In this document: piece after piece, positions 1 through 6,381 of the stretch
How positions within the stretch are numbered: the stretch's first letter is position 1
Layout: every line of letters begins with the position of its first letter
Assembly (NCBI GenBank): GCA_027295435.1
Contig: JAPUKX010000154.1
Coordinates: 1-6,381, forward strand
Origin: Planctomycetota bacterium
GTDB lineage: Bacteria; Planctomycetota; Phycisphaerae; Phycisphaerales; SM1A02
Direction of reading: 5' to 3'
Length of the DNA: 6,381 nt
The notes under the pieces: generated by a model
Told to the model about the DNA's origin: nothing
Database searches by the model: none
What the model saw: only the letters and a program-made list of their open reading frames with translations
Position numbers and translations under genes: made by a program

Positions 1-6
1 AATCAG

Positions 7-396
7 ATGGCGCAGACCATCGTTACACCGTCGGCCCTTGGGAGCAACCTTCGCTCTCTGGCCAAGCGCAATGCCGACCTCGCTCAGAAGCTGGGCGAAG
101 TGCAGCCACGGCCGGACGTCACATTCGTCCAGTCGGGTCAGGGCGTGGCCGCGGTGAGCCTCGCCGACATGCCGCTTTGCAGCCGGCACCGTCCGCTGGA
201 TGAGGCGAAACGCCTCACCGACGGGATCGACCTCGTCGAACACGCGGTGGTCGTAGTGTTAGGGTTCGCCGCTGGATACCACGTGCAACATCTGGCCCAG
301 CGATACGGCAAGGTGGGCACGGGCTCGCGAGGCCGCTGGCACGCATCGCCCATCCCTATGGGGACGGGCAGACGGGCGAACGGACCGCCGAACTAA
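7..396 (+). pseudogene. N-terminal remnant of a DUF115 / Maf-like (MptE-like) protein
   Basis: Intact DUF115 proteins are several hundred residues long and include the motility accessory factors (Maf) implicated in transferring nonulosonic sugars to flagellin. Here only about the first 105 residues look like the family. There is an N-terminal helix with LRSLAKRNADLAQKL (residues 15-29), a QSGQG turn with a following strand (42-53), an SRHRPLDEAKRL segment (59-70), and a hydrophobic strand with a glycine turn, VVVVLGFAAGYHV (81-93), typical of the start of its nucleotide-binding fold. After about residue 104 (base 318) the reading becomes low-complexity Arg/Gly/Pro and stops at 394-396, while another frame becomes coding-like (see the epimerase tail). 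The ATG at 7 is only six bases from the window edge, so its Shine-Dalgarno cannot be judged and translation could begin further left. The family call is by recalled motif resemblance. I read it as a truncated gene, not a functional 129-residue protein. Confidence 0.55.
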
Positions 397-449
397 TGGC
401 CACGTTTGAGCCCCGGGACCACCCGTTGGCCAAGCGAAACACCTATTAG
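330..449 (+). pseudogene. C-terminal remnant of a UDP-N-acetylglucosamine 2-epimerase (WecB/NeuC-like)
   Basis: In the frame where codons begin at 330, 333 and so on, the reading is LARIAHPYGDGQTGERTAEL, then about 18 more residues to a TAG at 447-449. An (N/H)PYGDG motif followed by a short helix with (A/G)ERI is the usual C-terminal signature of UDP-GlcNAc 2-epimerases, both the non-hydrolysing WecB type (ManNAc for surface polysaccharides) and the hydrolysing NeuC/LegG type (sialic or legionaminic acid synthesis). Only about 39 codons of a roughly 370-residue enzyme are present. The same frame read upstream of about 300 gives an Arg-rich, non-family sequence, so the catalytic body is missing. 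The fragment begins where the DUF115-like frame stops making sense, which implies a junction near 318-335. WecB and NeuC types cannot be separated from so short a tail. Confidence 0.5.
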
Positions 450-556
450 GCCCCATTTTCGGCTCCGAGGGACCCGGCACTTCCCGGACGTTCGATCAAG
501 TCCGCCGCTTGAGGGGTCGATGATCCCTGTCAGGCTCTGATACCAGGGGATGCTGC

Positions 557-1444
557 ATGAGCGCGGTCATTAGTGAAGAACAACAGGCGGTGGTGTCTCG
601 GGCGATCGAGGGAATCAGCCATATCGCGACGCTTCCGGAGATCACGCTCAAAATTATCGAGTTGGTTGAAGACCCCACAAGCACCGCCCAGGATCTGCAC
701 AACGTGATCTCCAACGATCCGGCGCTGTGCAGCCGTATCCTCAAGGTGGTCAACTCGGCCTTCTATGGCCTGCCTAGGCAGATCGGGTCGATCAATCGGG
801 CGATCGTGCTGCTGGGGCTCAACGCCGTGAAGAATATCGCCATCGCCACAAGCCTGACGAAGCTGTTTCGAGGCGGCGAGCTGTGCCCGGGCTTCTCGGC
901 CAGGGATCTCTGGATTCACTGCGTTGCCACCGCAGCGGGCAGCAAGCTGATCTGTGACGAGCTGAAGTTGGGCCTTTCCGACGAAGCGTTTCTTGCGGGG
1001 CTGATCCACGACATCGGGATCATGGTCGAGGTGCAAGCGATGCGCCACGAGCTGACCCAGGTCTTCGAAGAAATGACGTTCGACTCCGACGGCGCGCCGC
1101 AGAGTGATATGCGAGAGGTCGAACAACGCATCCTCGGCGCCGATCACACCGCGTTCGGGGCCGGCCTGTGCGAGACCTGGAAATTCCCGAAGTCATTCAA
1201 CTATGTCACCCGCCACCACCACAATCCGAGCGAGCTACCCGAAGGGCACCGCATGCTCACCTCGATCGTCTATGTGGCCGATCGCCTGTCGGGCCAGCTT
1301 GACTATGGATTCCGAACCGACTTGGTTCATCTTGAAATCAGCTCTGCAGACCTCGATGCCCTGGGCCTCACTGCCGAGCAGCTTGAGAGGGTCAAAGGCA
1401 GCCTCCCGCAAGCGTTCGAGGACATCGAAGCGACGTTTGGATAA
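557..1444 (+). CDS. HDOD-domain signalling protein
   Basis: HDOD proteins are cytoplasmic regulatory proteins, usually catalytically degenerate relatives of HD-GYP/HD phosphohydrolases, that act in signalling, motility, stress and cell-cycle control. This 295-residue protein is almost entirely HDOD. The N-terminal part has LPEITLKIIELVEDP (26-40), the SNDPALCSRILKVVNSAFYG core (52-71) and the SINRAIVLLGLNAVKNIAI helix (78-96). The second half carries WIH (His121), GLIHDIG (His151-Asp152), ADHTAFGAGL (His197), RHHH (219-222) and VADRL (Asp242). That is the ligand pattern of active HD enzymes, although the Lys after HDIG is Ile155 and there is no GYP motif. There is no receiver, GGDEF or membrane segment, so its input is unknown. 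The ATG is preceded by AGGGGA (545-550) with a six-base gap, which supports this start. It lies 95 bases before the Lon-domain gene on the same strand, with a hairpin between. Family assignment is firm; enzymatic activity is not established. Confidence 0.9.
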   Translation: MSAVISEEQQAVVSRAIEGISHIATLPEITLKIIELVEDPTSTAQDLHNVISNDPALCSRILKVVNSAFYGLPRQIGSINRAIVLLGLNAVKNIAIATSLTKLFRGGELCPGFSARDLWIHCVATAAGSKLICDELKLGLSDEAFLAGLIHDIGIMVEVQAMRHELTQVFEEMTFDSDGAPQSDMREVEQRILGADHTAFGAGLCETWKFPKSFNYVTRHHHNPSELPEGHRMLTSIVYVADRLSGQLDYGFRTDLVHLEISSADLDALGLTAEQLERVKGSLPQAFEDIEATFG

Positions 1445-1478
1445 TCGGCGCCGCCGAACATTGGCTTCGGTGCGCCGA
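1445..1478 (+). terminator. Imperfect hairpin just after the HDOD stop codon
   Basis: TCGGCGC (1445-1451) pairs with GCGCCGA (1472-1478) and CCGAA (1454-1458) pairs with TTCGG (1466-1470). This gives a 12-bp stem with a small CG/T internal bulge and a seven-base loop. It starts immediately after the TAA. There is no T tract after it, so it does not match a classical intrinsic terminator. It could be a Rho-assisted stop or a 3'-end stabiliser, or allow partial read-through to the Lon-domain gene 61 bases on. Confidence 0.4.
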
Positions 1479-1539
1479 GAAACACTGGTGGGCGCGCGCT
1501 GAATCCTACGCGGCGACCGTCGCGCCTATCATTGGGCCA

Positions 1540-2241
1540 ATGGCAGAAGCGATTCGAGTGAACTTCGGCCGCCCCATGCCGGTATTCCCTCTGCCGGACG
1601 CAGTTCTGCTGCCGCACTCGGTCCAGCCGCTGCACATTCTCGAACCGCGCTACAAGCAGATGGTCAGCCACTGCCTGGACGGGGCGGGCCAGATCGCGAT
1701 GGCCAGCTTCGCGGGCGAAGATTGGCGGAGCCAATACCATGGCCTGCCGCCGCTTCGACCTGCGGTGTGTATTGGTCAAGTCATCCAACATGAACCGCTT
1801 TCCGATGGCCGACACGACATTTGGCTCCAGGGGATCTGCCGGGCGAAGATTCTCAAGGTCATCGATCCTCAGGACGAGCGCCTCTACCGCTTGGTCAAGG
1901 TCGATCCACTCGAAGCAGTGAGCAACCAGCCGCCGCCGATGCTGGAGATTCGACAGGAGCTGCACGATCTGTTGACGAGCCCCTGCCTCAGCCGGATGCG
2001 TTACATCGAAACAGTGATGGAGTTGTTCGATCGCGATGATATCTCGACGCATGCGCTGCTGGAGCTGATCGGATTCGCCCTGCTGCTCGACAGCGAATTG
2101 AGATACCAGTTGCTCGCCGAGGCCAACCCCCTGCGTCGCGCCGGCATCATCAAGCACGAACTGACCAGTCTCGACGATCTGGTCAGCCGCGCCGACCGCC
2201 AGCCCTATCGCAGCTGGCCGAAGGGAATGAGCTGGAACTGA
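1540..2241 (+). CDS. Stand-alone Lon N-terminal (LON substrate-binding) domain protein
   Basis: This 233-residue protein resembles the N-terminal domain of Lon protease (PF02190) without the AAA+ ATPase or the Ser-Lys protease domain. Diagnostic segments are MPVFPLPDAVLLPHSVQPLH (13-32) followed by ILEPRYKQMV (33-42), the Lon 'PL-IFEPRY' signature. The beta strands around CIGQVIQHEPLSDGRHDIWL (77-96) and GICRAKILKV (98-107) follow, then a helical C-terminal part (about 134-205) ending in a Trp/Pro-rich tail. Free-standing LON-domain proteins are common in bacteria. Their role is poorly defined; binding of unfolded protein or other peptides is an inference from Lon. The ATG at 1540 has no convincing Shine-Dalgarno. 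A TATCAT sequence eight bases upstream (1527-1532) could be a -10 element, which would make the mRNA nearly leaderless, but this is weak. The next Met (residue 13, base 1576) also lacks a ribosome site. It converges tail-to-tail with the amidase gene. Confidence 0.85.
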   Translation: MAEAIRVNFGRPMPVFPLPDAVLLPHSVQPLHILEPRYKQMVSHCLDGAGQIAMASFAGEDWRSQYHGLPPLRPAVCIGQVIQHEPLSDGRHDIWLQGICRAKILKVIDPQDERLYRLVKVDPLEAVSNQPPPMLEIRQELHDLLTSPCLSRMRYIETVMELFDRDDISTHALLELIGFALLLDSELRYQLLAEANPLRRAGIIKHELTSLDDLVSRADRQPYRSWPKGMSWN

Positions 2242-2249
2242 GGAAGGCG

Positions 2250-2274
2250 TGGGGCTTGAAGCTTGGGGCTCGAA
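2250..2274. repeat. Short tandem direct repeat in the convergent gene gap
   Basis: TGGGGCTTGAA (2250-2260) is repeated as TGGGGCTCGAA (2264-2274), one mismatch in 11 with a three-base spacer that completes an AAGCTT palindrome. It fills most of the 42-base gap between the stop codons of the Lon-domain and amidase genes. No strong terminator hairpin is visible there. Function is unknown. Confidence 0.5.
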
Positions 2275-2283
2275 CCGGCTGTC

Positions 2284-2988
2284 TCATCCGAGCCGGGCGG
2301 GAGCCCGACGGCGAACGGTGTCCATGTAACGTTGCAGGTTCCTGCCGGGGCAGGCCGTTACGGCCCCCCACTCCTGATGGGTGAGGACCCGCTTGGGAGA
2401 GACGTCATACGCCTGCATCAACAGGCGGACGTGGCGCCATAGAGCTTCGAGCTGATCCGTGCTGGGGACCTGTTGATCGAGGTCCCCCAGCGCTACCACG
2501 CCGATGTTGCCGGGGTTGTGGTCCCTCACGTGAGCGCCCTGATATCTCAACGGCCGACCCTCCCACACCCGGCCGGCCCGATCCACCACGAAGTGGTACC
2601 CAATATCACCCCAGCCCCGACCTCGGTGCCGCTCGCGGATCATCTCGATGCGGGCCGCCACCGCCCGGGGCTGCATTTCATAGAACGGAGACATCCCATC
2701 ATGGTGGACGGTGATGTACCTGATAGTCGTCATCCGGTTCATCTGAGAAGCCACGGGCCGGCCGACCGCCCACTGTTCTCGCGGTAACACCGTGTCTCGC
2801 CAGGCGGCGCTTCGAGTCGCAGGCGATGGCGAGACAATCTCGGCGCCGCGATCAACACCCCTCGGCCTCGGCTTCGTTGCCGGCCAGGGCGGCGCCGGCA
2901 TCACCCTGACCACAGTGTCCTTGGCGCACCCGGCAAGGAGACCCAGGCTCAACAGCAGGAACCCTCGACGTGTCGCCGCCGGCTTCAC
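2284..2988 (-). CDS. Lipoprotein N-acetylmuramoyl-L-alanine amidase (amidase_2 / PGRP family)
   Basis: This is a predicted zinc amidase that cleaves the bond between N-acetylmuramic acid and L-Ala of peptidoglycan, anchored in the cell envelope. From the GTG at 2988 it has 234 residues. It begins MKPAATRRGFLLLSLGLLAG then Cys21. TRRGFL resembles a Tat twin-arginine motif and LAGC is a lipobox, so export by Tat and lipidation of Cys21 are likely. A Pro-rich linker (about 30-60) precedes the domain. Expected active-site positions are present: His95 (ITVHHDG), Tyr131 (GYHF), His204 (THQEWG) and Cys213 (TACPG), with Thr211 where T7 lysozyme has Lys and PGRP amidases have Thr. The GTG start is chosen because GGAGGTG (3000-2994) lies just upstream. 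An ATG at 3084 in the same frame would add 32 residues before the signal peptide and has no such site. It is convergent with the Lon-domain gene and divergent from gyrB. PGRP/amidase_2 membership is confident; substrate preference and biological role (cell-wall recycling, division or predation) are not visible. Confidence 0.88.
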   Translation of the reverse strand: MKPAATRRGFLLLSLGLLAGCAKDTVVRVMPAPPWPATKPRPRGVDRGAEIVSPSPATRSAAWRDTVLPREQWAVGRPVASQMNRMTTIRYITVHHDGMSPFYEMQPRAVAARIEMIRERHRGRGWGDIGYHFVVDRAGRVWEGRPLRYQGAHVRDHNPGNIGVVALGDLDQQVPSTDQLEALWRHVRLLMQAYDVSPKRVLTHQEWGAVTACPGRNLQRYMDTVRRRAPARLG

Positions 2989-2993
2989 ATCAT

Positions 2994-3000
2994 CACCTCC
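2994..3000 (-). promoter_or_regulatory. Strong Shine-Dalgarno that sets the amidase start
   Basis: Read on the minus strand this is GGAGGTG, close to perfectly complementary to the 16S rRNA 3' end. GGAGG ends seven bases before the GTG at 2988. An ATG three bases nearer (2991-2989) is out of frame and followed at once by TGA, so it cannot be the amidase start. This site moves the start 32 codons downstream of the longest reading frame. Confidence 0.8.
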
Positions 3001-3133
3001 GAACCCACCGTCGACTGCTGATTCAACAGGTTTGCACTCGCACATCGCGATCGTTCCGCTTGCAATCCCTTGGCCAAAGGTCACCGCTATATCGGCCCCG
3101 ATTTGCTGGCGGCTCCACTATAGAGTGAATCAG

Positions 3134-3163
3134 CGGCGACGCGCCGGCGCCTCCGGCGACGCG
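3134..3163. repeat. GC-rich direct repeat around a palindrome
   Basis: CGGCGACGCG occurs at 3134-3143 and again at 3154-3163, exactly 20 bases apart. Between and overlapping them is the perfect palindrome GCGCCGGCGC (3141-3150). The spacing of about two helical turns would suit a dimeric regulator facing both the amidase and gyrB promoters, but in such GC-rich DNA it may be chance. Confidence 0.35.
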
Positions 3164-3435
3164 GCCGGGTCCACCGGTCCGCCCGCCTCTGCAACCAACC
3201 TGGTTCGGCCCTCTGATCCACGCTCAAGCGCCCCAGCAAGTGATGTCGATGGACAAAGAGGTGCTGATGACAACACCAGTCAACGCCGATGCGACGGGGT
3301 TGAGAAACACCCGGAAATCATCAAGCGTCCACTTGGGAAGAGTGCAATATAAGTTGATTATTCATAGTAAGTTAGAGCACAGCACCGTCTGCCGAGAATC
3401 GCTGCGGCCACCCGTCAGGCGTGCGTCAAATAGCC

Positions 3436-3441
3436 TATAAT
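3436..3441 (+). promoter_or_regulatory. Candidate gyrB promoter -10 box (TATAAT)
   Basis: A perfect TATAAT lies 44 bases before the chosen gyrB ATG at 3486, predicting transcription from about 3448 and a leader near 38 bases. No TTGACA-like -35 is seen at 16-18 bases (CGTCAG or CCGTCA are the local sequences), and there is no TG extension. The call rests on the -10 match in otherwise GC-rich DNA and its position. Confidence 0.45.
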
Positions 3442-3485
3442 TTGGTCCCCATCCCGGCCCCTTTCCAAACGTGGCCCGAGCATCT

Positions 3486-6032
<2,547 letters not shown>

Positions 6033-6046
6033 TCCGCGCTCGTCTG

Positions 6047-6155
6047 TAACCACAGATGCACATGGATAGCGCCACGGCATGAGCCCGTTCAGCGGGTGAC
6101 GCGCAGCGTCCCCGCCCGATTGAAACCACAGATAAACACAGATACACACGGATGG
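6047..6155. repeat. ACACAGAT-type 10-base periodic repeat cassette
   Basis: Two blocks of a 10-base unit flank a 53-base core. The left block (about 6047-6069) reads ACCACAGATG CACATGGATA. The right block (about 6123-6155) reads ACCACAGATA AACACAGATA then CACACGGATG. Repeats of this (A)ACCACAGAT-ACACAGAT kind are familiar in intergenic regions of many planctomycete, verrucomicrobial and other genomes. When read on the other strand they produce spurious reading frames with CVYLWF-like strings, as here. The core holds two adjacent hairpins. It is probably a dispersed non-coding element, but copy number cannot be judged from one window. Confidence 0.65.
6083..6110 (+). other. Two adjacent small hairpins inside the repeat cassette
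   Basis: CCCG (6084-6087) pairs with CGGG (6093-6096), extended by a G·T pair, around a five-base loop. Directly after it GACGC (6098-6102) pairs with GCGTC (6106-6110) around a three-base loop. Both stems sit between the ACACAGAT blocks, so the core may fold in RNA. No known RNA family was recognised. Confidence 0.4.
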
Positions 6156-6164
6156 TTCCGGAGG

Positions 6165-6186
6165 CCTGGTCACTTCAGTGACTAGG
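6165..6186. repeat. 22-base inverted repeat downstream of gyrB
   Basis: GTCACT (6169-6174) and AGTGAC (6177-6182) are perfect complements separated by TC. The arms extend to CCT (6165-6167) and AGG (6184-6186) with one G/T position, giving 10-base half sites. With only a two-base centre it resembles a dimeric protein-binding site or the tip of a hairpin. There is no T tract, so it is not the terminator. Confidence 0.5.
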
Positions 6187-6208
6187 CGATCACGCACCGC
6201 AAACACCA

Positions 6209-6236
6209 CCCCAAAAGCCCCAAAACCCAAAAGCCC
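6209..6236 (-). other. G-quadruplex motif in the terminator tail
   Basis: On the minus strand there are four G tracts: GGG, GGG, GGGG and GGGG. They are separated by CTTTT, TTTT and CTTTT, which fits the canonical G3+N1-7 pattern. The first tract is also part of the 3' arm of the terminator hairpin. It would lie at the 3' end of RNA transcribed from the gene entering from the right, and the complementary C tracts would be in gyrB read-through RNA. Confidence 0.55.
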
Positions 6237-6258
6237 ACGGATTCTCATCCGTGGGCTT
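6231..6258. terminator. Perfect 12-bp bidirectional terminator hairpin
   Basis: AAGCCCACGGAT (6231-6242) pairs perfectly with ATCCGTGGGCTT (6247-6258) around a TCTC loop. On the minus strand the stem is followed by TTTT-rich sequence (CTTTTGGGTTTTGGGG), a better intrinsic terminator for the gene ending at 6277. On the plus strand only TTCGTTGT follows, a weaker tail for gyrB, whose stop is 200 bases upstream. Its position between two convergent genes fits a shared terminator. Confidence 0.8.
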
Positions 6259-6276
6259 CGTTGTGAATCTTCCGGG

Positions 6277-6381
6277 CTACGGGATGAGTGTTGGGTGGAC
6301 TGTCCCGATGATATAGATCGCCTTCACCCTCTGCTGCTCCCCATTGATGGTGATCTCGATGGACTGACCTGGGCGTAGACC
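6277..6381 (-). CDS. 3' end of an unrecognised gene (partial)
   Basis: On the minus strand an open frame enters from the right edge and encodes 34 residues before a TAG (6279-6277). It reads GLRPGQSIEITINGEQQRVK (first 20 residues), then a hydrophobic AIYIIGTV strand and a short HPTLIP end. The alternating pattern suggests beta strands at the end of a beta-rich domain. No family was recognised. It is supported as real by the strong terminator 19 bases past its stop and by convergence with gyrB. The competing plus-strand frame across 6178-6378 runs through the terminator and G-tract region and has no recognisable protein. Confidence 0.55.
   Translation of the reverse strand, partial: GLRPGQSIEITINGEQQRVKAIYIIGTVHPTLIP

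Larger units (their letters stand above)
2989..3485. other. Divergent intergenic region between amidase and gyrB
   Basis: About 500 bases without a convincing gene. The left part (2989 to about 3100) is probably the amidase leader, because the longer amidase reading frame through it lacks a ribosome site. On the minus strand TATAGT (3122-3117) and GATATA (3093-3088) resemble -10 boxes, but neither has a good -35 at the right distance. The section 3130-3200 is very GC-rich with short repeats. The section 3341-3376 is notably AT-rich. A 66-codon frame (3240-3440, plus) starts with a run of Met codons and gives no recognisable protein. I saw no tRNA-like cloverleaf or riboswitch. Confidence 0.6.

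Noticed and set aside
530..1147. 205-codon minus-strand open frame opposite the HDOD gene
   Set aside because: It is the antisense shadow of a clear HDOD coding sequence, with no recognisable domain.
1327..2157. 276-codon minus-strand open frame opposite the Lon-domain gene
   Set aside because: Long antisense frames are expected in GC-rich coding DNA; the plus strand encodes a recognisable LON domain.
3358..3366. DnaA box-like TTATTCATA, possible replication origin near gyrB
   Set aside because: It is a single copy with one mismatch to TTATNCACA; no cluster of boxes and no dnaA or dnaN nearby.
3240..3440. Small plus-strand gene before gyrB
   Set aside because: The 66-residue product has no recognisable motif, no clear ribosome site, and crosses the likely gyrB promoter.
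6047..6155. CRISPR array
   Set aside because: The repeat unit is only about 10 bases, with no regular 30-base spacers and no cas genes.

Overview
This looks like bacterial chromosome with high G+C content. The long-type gyrase B, with a gyrB leader that has a TATAAT box but no clear Shine-Dalgarno, and the ACACAGAT-type intergenic repeats suggest Planctomycetota or a related PVC lineage, perhaps Phycisphaerae-like. That placement rests on recalled family resemblance, not on a search.

Layout, left to right. (1) Positions 7-449 hold two broken gene ends in different frames: the head of a DUF115/Maf-like protein (a family often linked to flagellin glycosylation), then the tail of a UDP-N-acetylglucosamine 2-epimerase-like protein. 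This looks like a deletion scar. (2) 557-1444 (+) is an HDOD-domain signalling protein that keeps a nearly complete set of HD-type metal-binding residues. (3) 1540-2241 (+) is a stand-alone Lon N-terminal (substrate-binding) domain protein, separated from the HDOD gene by an imperfect hairpin. (4) 2284-2988 (-) is a Tat/lipobox-type PGRP/amidase_2 lipoprotein. Its true start is very probably a GTG at 2988 behind a textbook Shine-Dalgarno, not the upstream ATG at 3084. It converges on the Lon-domain gene with a 42-base gap. (5) 2989-3485 is a roughly 500-base divergent spacer carrying the amidase leader, a GC-rich repeat patch, an AT-rich patch and a TATAAT box before gyrB. (6) 3486-6032 (+) is gyrB, complete. 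(7) 6033-6276 is a structured 3' region: two blocks of a 10-base ACACAGAT-like repeat enclosing two small hairpins, a 22-base inverted repeat, a four-tract G-quadruplex motif on the minus strand, and a 12-bp perfect terminator hairpin. (8) 6277-6381 (-) is the 3' end of an unrecognised gene that converges on gyrB.

The intact genes do not form one pathway. They are housekeeping or signalling genes: DNA supercoiling, peptidoglycan cleavage, a regulatory HDOD protein and a Lon-like domain. The alternating orientation implies mostly single-gene transcription units. No CRISPR array, tRNA, rRNA, transposase or clear new defence system was seen. The most unusual parts are the gene-fusion scar at the left edge and the repeat/G-quadruplex/terminator complex after gyrB.
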